Shown here in pieces: positions 1 to 8,395 of a stretch of DNA of 64,000 nt. Positions within the stretch are counted from its first letter, which is position 1, and each line of letters opens with the position of its first letter. Under the pieces are notes generated by a model. The model was not told where the DNA came from, did not search any database, and worked only from the letters and a program-made list of their open reading frames with translations. Both the position numbers and the translations under genes were made by a program. The DNA is taken from assembly GCA_964587165.1 (NCBI GenBank), contig CAZPKH010000005.1:1-64000 (forward strand), given 5' to 3'. This stretch comes from CAZPKH01 sp964587165 (lineage in GTDB: Bacteria; Bacteroidota; Bacteroidia; Bacteroidales; Muribaculaceae).

Positions 1-82
1 CTCGCTACACTCCCTCTTCGCCCGAACAAAATGCCTCAACGATTGACCGCCCCGCAGTTAACTTTTCTTGTGAAGCACGCTC

Positions 83-3000
83 TTAGAGCCCTCGGCCGTG
101 ACAGTTTTTATACTTCTTGCCTGAGCCGCAGGGGCAGGGGTCGTTGCGCCCTATCTTGGGGGCGGCGGTGACGGGGATGCGTGGCTGCCGGGCTGCCGTG
201 CCGGCTCCGGCTGCTGCGGCACGCTGGGCGCGGGCGTTGTCGCTCACGGCGTCGCTCCCCTCCTTTGTGGCGCGGTACTGCGAGTAGTCTGTGCGACGCT
301 CGGGCATGGCGCGCTGCACGTCGGGCTGTGCCGGCTTGGCAGGCTGTGCTTCGGCCTGTTCGGTGGCTGCCGGTTGCGGTGCGGGCTTGGGTATATAAAT
401 GCGTCCGCGCATCAGTGTCGACAGCACGCGGGTGTTGAGCTCGTTGAGCATGCGCTCGAAGAGGTGGAACGACTCTACTTTGTAGATCACCAGAGGGTCT
501 TTCTGCTCGTATGATGCGTTCTGCACCGACTGGCGGAGCTGGTCGAGCTCGCGCAGGTGCTCTTTCCAGAGCTCGTCGATCGACAGCAGAAGCACTGCTT
601 TCTGCCACTCCTTGACGATGGCGCGGCAATCAGTGTCGTAGGCTTCCCGGATGTCGACGGTGATACGGTAGTAGCGGCGGCCGTCGGTCAGGGGCACGGC
701 GATGCGGCCCTGATAGTCGCGGTTCTCCACCCAGTCTTTTATGACGGGCATTGCGTCGTCGACAATATGATCCATGCGTCGCTCGAAGGCTTCGGCTGCG
801 GCGCGGTCGATTGCCTCGATGCGATCCTCGCGGCTGAGGTTGCGGAATTCATCTTCGGTGAAGGGTGCTTCGATGGCCAGCGATTTGTAGAGCTCCATGT
901 TGAGGTCGGCATAATCGGTGGGGCTGTTGAAGTTCTGCACCAGGTTTTCGATGAGGCTCTCGCGCATGTTTACGATGTCGATGCCGATGCGCTCGCCAAG
1001 CAGAGCGTGGTGTCGCTGTGCGTAGATGTAGGTGCGCTGCTTGTTCATCACGTCGTCGTATTCGAGCAGGCGCTTGCGGATGCCGAAGTTGTTTTCTTCG
1101 ACGCGCTTCTGGGCGTTCTCGATGGCGCGTGTCACCATCTTAGATTCGATCATCTCGCCCTCTTTCAGGCCGAGTGTGTCGAGTGTCTTCATCACGCGGT
1201 CGGTGGCGAAGAGGCGCATCAGCTGATCCTCAAACGATACGTAGAATACCGACGAGCCCGGGTCGCCCTGACGCCCCGAACGTCCGCGCAGCTGGCGGTC
1301 GACGCGGCGGCTTTCATGGCGCTCTGTGCCTATGATGGCAAGACCTCCGGCCTCTTTTACAGCGTCGGGGAGCTTGATGTCGGTACCGCGGCCGGCCATG
1401 TTGGTGGCTATGGTGACGGTGCCGGGCTGTCCGGCCTGAGCCACAACCTGTGCCTCCTGGGCGTGCAGCTTGGCATTGAGCACCTGGCACTTGATGTGGC
1501 GCAGATCGAGCATTCGCTTGAGCAGCTCGGATATTTCGACTGATGTTGTGCCGACAAGCACGGGGCGACCCTGCTCGGAGAGGCGCACTATCTCGTCGAT
1601 GACGGCTGCGTATTTCTCTTTCTTGGTCTTGAACACACGGTCGTTCAGGTCGTGGCGCGCTATGGGGCGGTTGGTCGGGATAGTCACTACGTCGAGCTTG
1701 TAGATGTCCCAGAGCTCGCCGGCCTCGGTCTCGGCTGTACCGGTCATACCGGCCAGCTTGTGGTACATGCGGAAGTAGTTCTGCAGTGTGATTGTGGCGA
1801 ATGTCTGTGTGGCGGCTTCGACTTTCACGCCCTCTTTTGCCTCGATAGCCTGATGCAGGCCGTCGGAGTAGCGGCGACCCTCCATGATACGTCCGGTCTG
1901 CTCGTCGACGATCTTGATTTTGTTGTCGTCGATCACATACTCCACGTCTTTCTCAAAGAGTGTGTAGGCTTTCAGGAGCTGTGTCACGGTGTGTACGCGC
2001 TCGGCTTTGACGGCATAGTTCTGCATCAGCTCATCCTTGCGGCGGGCACGCTCTTCGGCATCGGGTTCGTGCTCGAGTTCGGAGAGCTGCGAGGCTATGT
2101 CGGGGAGTACGAAAAATTCAGGGTCGTTTACTTTGCCGGTGAGCTCGTCGAGACCTTTGTCGGTGAGGTCGACCGAGCGGTTTTTCTCGTCGATGACGAA
2201 GTAGAGCGGCTCGGTGGCCTTGGGCATCTCGGCCTGGTTGTTCTCCAGATAGTGTGCTTCGGTCTGGAGCAGGAGGTTTTTCATGCCCTCCTGACTGAGG
2301 AATTTGATGAGGGCGCCGTTCTTGGGCAGTCCTTTATATGCGCGGAACAGGGCCAAGGCGCCTTCTTTCTGCACCTCCTTATCGTCGCTGGCGAGCTTTG
2401 TGCGGGCTTCGGCAAGGAGCGATGTGACGAGACGCTTCTGTGCGTTGACCACCTTCTCGACGTTGCTCTTGTATTCGTCGAACATCTGGTCGTCGCCTTT
2501 GGGCACAGGGCCGGAGATGATAAGGGGTGTTCGGGCATCGTCGATGAGCACGGAGTCGACCTCGTCGACTATGGCGTAGTAATGCTTGCGCTGCACCATG
2601 TCGGAGGGTGCCATGGCCATATTGTCGCGGAGGTAGTCGAAACCGAACTCGTTGTTTGTACCGAATGTGATGTCGCAGTTGTATGCGTTGCGGCGAGCCG
2701 GAGTGTTGGGCTGATGCTTGTCGATACAGTCGACAGTCGAGCCGTGGAACATATACAGCGGACCCATCCATTCGGAGTCGCGCTTCGACAGATAGTCGTT
2801 GACGGTTACGACATGTACGCCTTTGCCCGAGAGCGAGCGGAGGAACACCGGGAGTGTGGCCACGAGGGTTTTACCCTCGCCGGTAGCCATCTCGGCGATC
2901 TTGCCCTGATGCAGCACGATACCGCCCACGAGCTGCACGCGGTAGTGCACCATATCCCAGGTGATCTCGTTGCCGCCGGCCATCCACCGGTTTTTCCATA

Positions 3001-3460
3001 TCGCTTTGTCGCCGTCGATCTCCACGAAGTCGCGGCCTTCGGCTGCGAGCTTGCGGTCGAGGTCGGTTGCGGTGACTTCGATGGTCTCGTTGCCGGCGAA
3101 GCGGCGGGCAGTCTCGCGCACGGTGGCAAACACTATGGGGAGATGCTCGTTGAGCTTGGTCTCAAGTGTGTCGAGTATATGTTTTTCGTGCTCGTCGACG
3201 GCGTCCCACATCGGCTGGCGCTGCTCGTAGGGTATTGTCTCGATTTTCTGGCGTATCTCGGCTATGGCTGCTTCGTCGTCGGCAGTGGCTGCCTTTATGT
3301 CGGCGCGCACTTCGTTGATTTTGTCGCGCAGCTGGTCGTTGGACAGCTCCGAGAGGGTGGCGTATACCTCTTCGATTTTGTCGACGATAGGCATGATCTC
3401 GCGCATGTCGCGAGTCGACTTATCGCCGAAGAGTTTTTTGATAAATGAGTTGAAAGACAT
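83..3460 (-). CDS. secA: Preprotein translocase ATPase SecA
   Basis: SecA is the cytoplasmic motor that pushes unfolded preproteins through SecYEG using ATP. The 1125-residue product has Walker A MATGEGKT at about residue 191, the DEVDS Walker B box near 299, and the helicase motifs GRGTDIK and RGRSGRQGDPG in the second ATPase domain. A C-terminal zinc-binding tail of the form CPCGSGKKYKNCHG would bind SecB or phospholipid. It is about 220 residues longer than E. coli SecA, which is usual for Bacteroidetes; the extra length lies in insertions and an Ala/Pro/Gln-rich linker before the zinc tail. The start MSFNSFIKKLFG is the canonical SecA beginning. The gene appears monocistronic, with a -7 promoter element about 75 bp upstream. 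Confidence 0.98.
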   Translation of the reverse strand: MSFNSFIKKLFGDKSTRDMREIMPIVDKIEEVYATLSELSNDQLRDKINEVRADIKAATADDEAAIAEIRQKIETIPYEQRQPMWDAVDEHEKHILDTLETKLNEHLPIVFATVRETARRFAGNETIEVTATDLDRKLAAEGRDFVEIDGDKAIWKNRWMAGGNEITWDMVHYRVQLVGGIVLHQGKIAEMATGEGKTLVATLPVFLRSLSGKGVHVVTVNDYLSKRDSEWMGPLYMFHGSTVDCIDKHQPNTPARRNAYNCDITFGTNNEFGFDYLRDNMAMAPSDMVQRKHYYAIVDEVDSVLIDDARTPLIISGPVPKGDDQMFDEYKSNVEKVVNAQKRLVTSLLAEARTKLASDDKEVQKEGALALFRAYKGLPKNGALIKFLSQEGMKNLLLQTEAHYLENNQAEMPKATEPLYFVIDEKNRSVDLTDKGLDELTGKVNDPEFFVLPDIASQLSELEHEPDAEERARRKDELMQNYAVKAERVHTVTQLLKAYTLFEKDVEYVIDDNKIKIVDEQTGRIMEGRRYSDGLHQAIEAKEGVKVEAATQTFATITLQNYFRMYHKLAGMTGTAETEAGELWDIYKLDVVTIPTNRPIARHDLNDRVFKTKKEKYAAVIDEIVRLSEQGRPVLVGTTSVEISELLKRMLDLRHIKCQVLNAKLHAQEAQVVAQAGQPGTVTIATNMAGRGTDIKLPDAVKEAGGLAIIGTERHESRRVDRQLRGRSGRQGDPGSSVFYVSFEDQLMRLFATDRVMKTLDTLGLKEGEMIESKMVTRAIENAQKRVEENNFGIRKRLLEYDDVMNKQRTYIYAQRHHALLGERIGIDIVNMRESLIENLVQNFNSPTDYADLNMELYKSLAIEAPFTEDEFRNLSREDRIEAIDRAAAEAFERRMDHIVDDAMPVIKDWVENRDYQGRIAVPLTDGRRYYRITVDIREAYDTDCRAIVKEWQKAVLLLSIDELWKEHLRELDQLRQSVQNASYEQKDPLVIYKVESFHLFERMLNELNTRVLSTLMRGRIYIPKPAPQPAATEQAEAQPAKPAQPDVQRAMPERRTDYSQYRATKEGSDAVSDNARAQRAAAAGAGTAARQPRIPVTAAPKIGRNDPCPCGSGKKYKNCHGRGL

Positions 3461-3503
3461 TTATATATCTGGTTTTTAATTTCTTACATATCAGTCAAGG
3501 CCG

Positions 3504-3542
3504 CGACCCATAGGGTCGTGCCCGGTAATTTGTGCAAAGGTA
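3504..3542 (-). promoter_or_regulatory. secA -7 promoter element and leader hairpin
   Basis: On the minus strand TACCTTTG (3535-3542) fits the Bacteroidetes -7 consensus TAnnTTTG; I see no convincing -33 box. Between it and the secA start, CGACCC (3504-3509) and GGGTCG (3513-3518) form a hairpin with a three-base loop, extendable to about 8 bp with a G-U pair. It would lie in the secA 5' leader. Confidence 0.45.
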
Positions 3543-3578
3543 GTGCAAATTATTGAAAAATAGCGTATTCCGATGCTA

Positions 3579-5171
3579 TTATTTCAGAGACTGCAGCGGT
3601 AGCGGAGCCTCGGAGGCTGCGTTGGGAGCCCTGATGCGTATGATGCGGGCAAGTGTGGGGGCTATGACGGCCGCGTCGACGGGTGTGTCGATGCGGACAG
3701 ATTGCAGCGAGGGGTAGCGTATGAACAGAGGCGCGACGCGAGCCGAGGCTCGCAGAGTCTTCCCTTCTGCCGCCGGGGTGTCGGTCTCGATCAGGCGCCA
3801 TCCCGGCTGTATCTCTATGCGCACGTCGCCTGCATGGGCCACGTTGACATACCGGCGCGCATCCGAGCTGAGTATATGCTCTACTGCCGAGGCATCGGTC
3901 ACGCCGCTCATCTGACGGAGGAATTCGGCGCTTCGAGTGCGCAATTCGCTGATATTTACGCCGTTTTTCTCGGCTAAGGCTGTGTTGAGATAGAACCATC
4001 GGTCGTGGTAGCCGGTCACCCAATCGCCGTTGCCGTACACGGCCATAAGATACATGTTGAGCAGGGCGCGGGCTTTGCGGGGTGAAAATTCGCCCGAAGG
4101 GAGGGTGGCTATCTCGATGTCGGAGGTTGGACGCAAGAGCTGTTCCGACGGTATGCCGGCTATGTAAACCAGGGTGTTGGCAAGCCCGGTAGTATGGTCG
4201 ACCTGATCCAGCAGACATGCTATCTGCGAGTCGAGCCGACGGTATGCATCGGCCTGTTCCTGCTGCATAGATGCCGAGGATGCCAGACCGTAAGGGTAAG
4301 GTGCCACGGAGTAGCCGAGGGTGAGCATGTCGGTGGCTCCGTCGCGATGTGAGCGGGCTATATGCGTCAGGTAGTCGCATGCCAGTGCGGTTATCTCGTC
4401 GCCGGCGCGAGGCGATGCCTTGAACATCCGGTAGCGGTCGGTAGCCGTGCGCGGGAAGTCGTAGCGGAACGCCCCTGACGAGCGCACTGCCGGCGTCCAG
4501 TACATCGTGTCGATGCGCGACGACAGCGAGCTTCGGTAATTGCGCTCTGTCACGGCGCCGGGCAGATCCTTGTAGTATGTCGAGGTGGCCCAGCGGCCGT
4601 CGGCATCGCTTATCCAGACGGCGCTCCCGGCCGAGTGGCCGCCGGCTATTATGGCAGTGGCGGCGTCGGGGGCTATGGAGTAAGTGTGTGAGTAGCCGCC
4701 GGATGCTATCTTTATCTCGTCGGCAAGAGTGCTCACGCGCAGCGCCGCCGGCGATACTTTCTCGGATGTGAAGTTGCCTAAATATTGCGGGTCGGAGATT
4801 ATCGGGGTGGTTCGGGAGGCCGCACGGTCGTACACGTCGGCGGCATCGATGCCGTTTACATTCGGTGTCGCACCCGTCACCACGGTCGCTACGGCAGCCA
4901 CGGTCGCGGCGTCGCCGTAGTCCACGTTAGGTATCACGACTCCGCCTGTAGCTATGCGTTTTATACCGTTGGAACCCAGCCGGTCGGAGTAGCGCAGCAG
5001 GTCGCTCTCGGTGAGCCCTTCGACAAGGATTCCTACCACAAGGCGAGGCTGAGCCGGCACGGTTGTATCGGCTGCATATGCCGGTATCAGCGCTCCGGTC
5101 GCTACGGCCGAGGCTGTCACGGCTATCGCCAGACGGCGGTTCAACGGATTTATTCTCTTTTCTTTTGCCAT
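3579..5171 (-). CDS. Alkaline-phosphatase-superfamily (PF01663-like) exported protein, probably catalytically degenerate
   Basis: A 530-residue protein starting MAKEKRINPLN, with a hydrophobic export segment (about 13-33) ending in AYA. The fold signature of the type I phosphodiesterase/PafA group is visible: LVVGILVEGLT near 44-54, then NVDYGDAATVAAVAT and a GATPNVNGI segment near 100-108. Active relatives have an Asp metal ligand where this protein has Glu51, a D-x-x-x-H pair where it has VAPYPYG (about 289-295), and an ADH motif where it has YIAGI (about 336-340). I infer a binding or structural role, not hydrolysis. The longer upstream reading frame is rejected because it would run backwards through the DUF4105 gene. 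This start overlaps the DUF4105 stop by 22 bp, implying translational coupling. Confidence 0.72.
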   Translation of the reverse strand: MAKEKRINPLNRRLAIAVTASAVATGALIPAYAADTTVPAQPRLVVGILVEGLTESDLLRYSDRLGSNGIKRIATGGVVIPNVDYGDAATVAAVATVVTGATPNVNGIDAADVYDRAASRTTPIISDPQYLGNFTSEKVSPAALRVSTLADEIKIASGGYSHTYSIAPDAATAIIAGGHSAGSAVWISDADGRWATSTYYKDLPGAVTERNYRSSLSSRIDTMYWTPAVRSSGAFRYDFPRTATDRYRMFKASPRAGDEITALACDYLTHIARSHRDGATDMLTLGYSVAPYPYGLASSASMQQEQADAYRRLDSQIACLLDQVDHTTGLANTLVYIAGIPSEQLLRPTSDIEIATLPSGEFSPRKARALLNMYLMAVYGNGDWVTGYHDRWFYLNTALAEKNGVNISELRTRSAEFLRQMSGVTDASAVEHILSSDARRYVNVAHAGDVRIEIQPGWRLIETDTPAAEGKTLRASARVAPLFIRYPSLQSVRIDTPVDAAVIAPTLARIIRIRAPNAASEAPLPLQSLK

Positions 5172-6370
5172 ACTGCGAGATAAAGGGCTGAGCGCACTGC
5201 CGAGCAGCCGATCAGCGGCACGAAGGCGGCATTGGCTGTCTGCACCCCGGCAATATATATGATTGAAAGCGCTATGAGCGCTATGATGTTGAGGGCGAAG
5301 TAAACCTTCAGAGCGGTGCGGGCACGCCGAATCCAAAGACATATTGCGGCGAGGAGAGCCGCGGGGTTGAGCCACAGCAGATTCCAGTTGGGCGATGTGG
5401 CGTAGTGCGACGAAAGTGTCACTAAAAACAGCAGCACGCACCCCATTATGCCCATCACTCCGAAGAGCAGCGTGTCGATCCATCGTGCGGGGCGGCGGCG
5501 CATCATCTCGCGCACCGATGCTGCCAGAATCAGAGCGAAGAGCGCCCACCCTACAGCCTGCGGGGTAGCCCACCATGGAGTGGGGGAGGGCGGCGGCGCT
5601 ACGACACCGGGATTGAGCACGGTTGGCTCGCCTGCGAGTTTGACGGGCTGCCCGTCAGGGCCGGCGATAGTCGCGTCGGCAATAATATCGTGCATCTGTT
5701 GCGGAGCGAAGCCGAGCTGCCGGTGTGTGATCGGGCGGTCGATGAGCGATCCTAAAGCGAGGTCTATGCCGAACTGATACCACGGATAGTCGCGGTGGTA
5801 GCGTGTCATCTCCGAGCGAAATGTCGCGGCTGTCGGTGTGTCCGCACCGTCGGGGATCGATATACGCGAGGCGGCGGCGCGCTCTATGTAGCCGAGAGGG
5901 CGGGTGGCGCAGTTGTCGAGCACGTAGTTGTAACGATACACATTGTTGCCGGGCCTGAGAAGCGAATCGACGATATGGTACAGGACGCTGCTCTGCTCCG
6001 CGGTGAGGTTGACGGGCTGCTCGACGATCGTGCGCCCCTGATGCGAGTAGAAGTCGACAAACGGACGTGTCGGTGCAGCCATTACCATATAATCCGTCTC
6101 TCCCAAGGCGAAACGCCACACAAACCCCGGTGTATCGAAGTCGAACACACCCCAGTTGAGCACTATATCCCGCTGCCCCGAGCGCATGCGCAGGGCTGCG
6201 TGCCCCTCGAGTTCGTATACCTCGCGCCCGGGAGCCACCGTGAGCCACGACACTTGCCACGGCTCAGCGGCTGCAGCTGTCATAGCCGCAAGCACCAATG
6301 TCAATATGGAGAATATTCGCTTGATAGTAAGTATGGGTTTATGAGTGCAAATATACAATATATTTGTCAT
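5150..6370 (-). CDS. DUF4105 (Lnb N-terminal periplasmic domain) membrane protein
   Basis: A 406-residue protein with an N-terminal signal or anchor (about 13-35, ending AAAAE), a periplasmic DUF4105 domain (about 36-240) and a C-terminal block of roughly four hydrophobic helices (about 270-400). The family hallmarks GHAALRM near 55 and the segment YNYVLDNCATRP with its Asn-Cys pair are present; this resembles NlpC/P60-like thiol folds, and the family function is not established. The ATG shares an ATGA overlap with the stop of the upstream DUF486 gene, which supports this start. Its 3' end overlaps the phosphatase-fold gene by 22 bp, so the two products are probably made together and may act at the same membrane site. 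Confidence 0.8.
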   Translation of the reverse strand: MTNILYICTHKPILTIKRIFSILTLVLAAMTAAAAEPWQVSWLTVAPGREVYELEGHAALRMRSGQRDIVLNWGVFDFDTPGFVWRFALGETDYMVMAAPTRPFVDFYSHQGRTIVEQPVNLTAEQSSVLYHIVDSLLRPGNNVYRYNYVLDNCATRPLGYIERAAASRISIPDGADTPTAATFRSEMTRYHRDYPWYQFGIDLALGSLIDRPITHRQLGFAPQQMHDIIADATIAGPDGQPVKLAGEPTVLNPGVVAPPPSPTPWWATPQAVGWALFALILAASVREMMRRRPARWIDTLLFGVMGIMGCVLLFLVTLSSHYATSPNWNLLWLNPAALLAAICLWIRRARTALKVYFALNIIALIALSIIYIAGVQTANAAFVPLIGCSAVRSALYLAVWQKKRE

Positions 6371-6741
6371 TTATCCATAAACACCAGATAAACCGCGGCT
6401 ACGATCAGCATGAATGCCAGGAAGTGATTCCAATGCAGCTGCTCGCCTTTGAACATCACCATCGCCACTATCGTGAACACCAGCAGCGACACAACCTCCT
6501 GTATCACTTTAAGCTCGACCAGCGAGTAGGGGCCGCCATTGACGGCCGACCCAAGACGATTGGCCGGCACTGCAAAGCAGTATTCCACCAGTGCTATGAG
6601 CCATGAACCTATAATGATGATCCACAGTGGTGTGGAGCGACCGATATATCCGAGTTCGGAGAGCTTGATTTGCCCGTACCAGGCGAAAGTCATGAAAACA
6701 TTGCTCACCACAAGGAGCAAAACAGTGATCCAACCGTTCAT
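6367..6741 (-). CDS. DUF486 / DMT-superfamily small membrane protein
   Basis: A 124-residue integral membrane protein starting MNGWITVLLLVVSNVFMTFAW, with four hydrophobic helices and a short C-terminal tail ending VFMDK. This matches the DUF486 family, a half-length relative of drug/metabolite transporters whose substrate is unknown. The start at 6741 is preferred over the longer open frame, which runs antisense through the thioesterase gene and lacks membrane character. The stop overlaps the DUF4105 start (ATGA). A -7-like TAATTTTG lies at 6757-6764 on the minus strand, giving a leader of only about 10 nt. Confidence 0.85.
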   Translation of the reverse strand: MNGWITVLLLVVSNVFMTFAWYGQIKLSELGYIGRSTPLWIIIIGSWLIALVEYCFAVPANRLGSAVNGGPYSLVELKVIQEVVSLLVFTIVAMVMFKGEQLHWNHFLAFMLIVAAVYLVFMDK

Positions 6742-6800
6742 AAATCGAATTTTTTGCAAAATTAACCAAAAAAGCCGTATGATATTCAGCCCCGAATCAT

Positions 6801-6808
6801 TATCTTTG
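6801..6808 (+). promoter_or_regulatory. -7 promoter element for the thioesterase-dprA operon
   Basis: TATCTTTG matches TAnnTTTG exactly and ends only 5 bases before the ATG at 6814, so the transcript would be nearly leaderless. No -33 TTTG is evident at the expected distance. Confidence 0.4.
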
Positions 6809-6813
6809 CGATT

Positions 6814-7239
6814 ATGCTGAAATTTGATTCCGATATATCGAAAGCTGCCTTCGTGCTGCCTATGAAGGTGCGCGACTATGAGGTGGACTCTGAGGGTATA
6901 GTAAATAATGCCAACTATCTGCATTACTTCGAGCATACCCGCCATGAGTTCTGCGACTCGGTGGGATATCCGTTCCGGCGCATGCTTGCCGAGGGGATCG
7001 TGCCGGTGGTGCGTGAGATCACGGTGCGGTATCTTGAGCCGCTGCGTCTGGCCGATGAGTTCGACAGTTGTCTGACACTTGAGCGTCGCGGGCCCCGCTT
7101 CATATTCCGGCAGTGGATATTGCACCGCGGCAGTGGCAACGTCGCAGCCGAGGGTGAGATTACGATAGTTGCTCTCGAGGATGGCCGTCTGGGTCGCGGC
7201 GACCGCCTTGGCGAGATATTCGCGGGCTACATTTCTTAA
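6814..7239 (+). CDS. Acyl-CoA thioesterase, YbgC/FadM hotdog family
   Basis: A 141-residue single hotdog-fold protein. It carries the 4HBT signature in VRDYEVDSEGIVNNANYLHYFEH, where the Asp (here in VDSEG) and the conserved NNANYLHYFEHTRHEF stretch shape the acyl-thioester site. The expected activity is cytoplasmic hydrolysis of acyl- or aryl-CoA thioesters; the physiological substrate cannot be told from sequence. It lies 3 bp upstream of dprA and is probably co-transcribed with it. The first Met is used because it directly precedes the domain and the promoter element leaves no room for an earlier one. Confidence 0.88.
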   Translation: MLKFDSDISKAAFVLPMKVRDYEVDSEGIVNNANYLHYFEHTRHEFCDSVGYPFRRMLAEGIVPVVREITVRYLEPLRLADEFDSCLTLERRGPRFIFRQWILHRGSGNVAAEGEITIVALEDGRLGRGDRLGEIFAGYIS

Positions 7240-7242
7240 ACT

Positions 7243-8346
7243 ATGTCGCTGAAGCATCAGATAGCGTTCTCACGCCTGCGGGGGCTGCATCCTCAAGTAG
7301 CCGAAGAGCTGCTTGCGCGGTTTGGCTCGGAGGAGGGGTTTTTCAACGTCTCCTCCAGGCAGCTTAATGCCGTGTTCGGGCGCAGGCTTCAGATGTTTGA
7401 CGACAAGATCCGGCAGCTGCTGCTTGATCAGGCCGACAGCGAAATCAAGTTTATCGAGCAGAGCGGGGTGAGCCCCCTCTATTTTCACTCTGAGCAGTTC
7501 CCGGAGCGACTGGAGCGGTGCGACGACTCGCCGCTGATGCTCTATGCTTTGGGCGACACGGAGGTGCTCAACAGCCGCATAGCGGTGTCGATCGTCGGCA
7601 CCCGCCATGCCACACCCTACGGACTCAGTTTTGTAAAGCGCCTTGTCGAGCGGTTGGCCGAGCGTCTTGTCGAGCCCCCGGTGATAGTGAGCGGCCTGGC
7701 TCTCGGCATCGACATCGCTGCCCACCGCGCAGCCATGGCCGCCGGCCTGCCTACGGTGGCTGTATTGGCTCACGGCCTTTCTACCATCTACCCTGCGGTG
7801 CACAGGGCCGAAGCTGCGAAGATAGCCCGGGGCGGCGGAGCCCTCGTCACAGAGTATACGTCGACCGACGCGGTGCACAAAGGCAATTTTCTGGCCCGCA
7901 ACCGAATAATTGCCGGAATAAGCGACTGCACCGTAGTGGTCGAGTCGGCACGACGAGGCGGAGCAATGGCCACGGCACGTGTGGCGCGCGAATATGGGTC
8001 GGATGTATTTGCTGTGCCGGGACGCATCGGTGATCCGTATTCTGAAGGGTGCAATACTCTGATACATAATAATGTGGCTGCCCTTATCAGTTCGCCTGAC
8101 GATCTTATAGCATCTATGGGGTGGCCTTGCAGACCTGAAGAGCCCGAGCAGCCGGCCCTACCTGTAGCGCTTAGCGACGACGAGCAGAGTGTCGTCGATC
8201 TGCTCACCCGCAAATCGGAGGCGCGCCTCAACGAGATCTCGGTATCACTCAATATCCCCATCTCGAAGCTGTCGGCACTGATGCTCGATATGGAGTTCCG
8301 CAATCTGGTGACGGCTTATCCCGGCGGACTTTTCCGATTGGCATAA
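7243..8346 (+). CDS. dprA: DNA-processing protein DprA (Smf)
   Basis: DprA binds incoming single-stranded DNA during natural transformation and loads RecA. The 367-residue protein has an N-terminal helical/SAM-like region (about 1-90), the Rossmann-like DprA core with SIVGTRHATPYG (about 116-127), VSGLALGIDIAAH (about 153-165) and FLARNRIIAGIS (about 212-223), and a C-terminal winged helix (about 305-367) ending in the usual YPGGLFRLA. It follows the thioesterase by 3 bp. Together with comEC at 30.4 kb it suggests competence genes in this chromosome, although Bacteroidales dprA is also kept in strains not known to transform. Confidence 0.97.
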   Translation: MSLKHQIAFSRLRGLHPQVAEELLARFGSEEGFFNVSSRQLNAVFGRRLQMFDDKIRQLLLDQADSEIKFIEQSGVSPLYFHSEQFPERLERCDDSPLMLYALGDTEVLNSRIAVSIVGTRHATPYGLSFVKRLVERLAERLVEPPVIVSGLALGIDIAAHRAAMAAGLPTVAVLAHGLSTIYPAVHRAEAAKIARGGGALVTEYTSTDAVHKGNFLARNRIIAGISDCTVVVESARRGGAMATARVAREYGSDVFAVPGRIGDPYSEGCNTLIHNNVAALISSPDDLIASMGWPCRPEEPEQPALPVALSDDEQSVVDLLTRKSEARLNEISVSLNIPISKLSALMLDMEFRNLVTAYPGGLFRLA

Positions 8347-8395
8347 CCGAACCGTTGCACCGGCACGAATGTTTAAATGAAATAGAATTAATATC

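Noticed and set aside
557..3448. Long plus-strand open frames (328 and 598 codons) opposite secA
   Set aside because: They are exact antisense of a conserved gene and arise from GC-rich codon usage; no domains, promoters or plausible composition.
6348..6355. TATATTTG (-) as the promoter of the DUF4105 gene
   Set aside because: It lies inside the start of that gene, whose ATG is coupled to DUF486 by an ATGA overlap; more likely chance in an AT-rich signal-peptide region.
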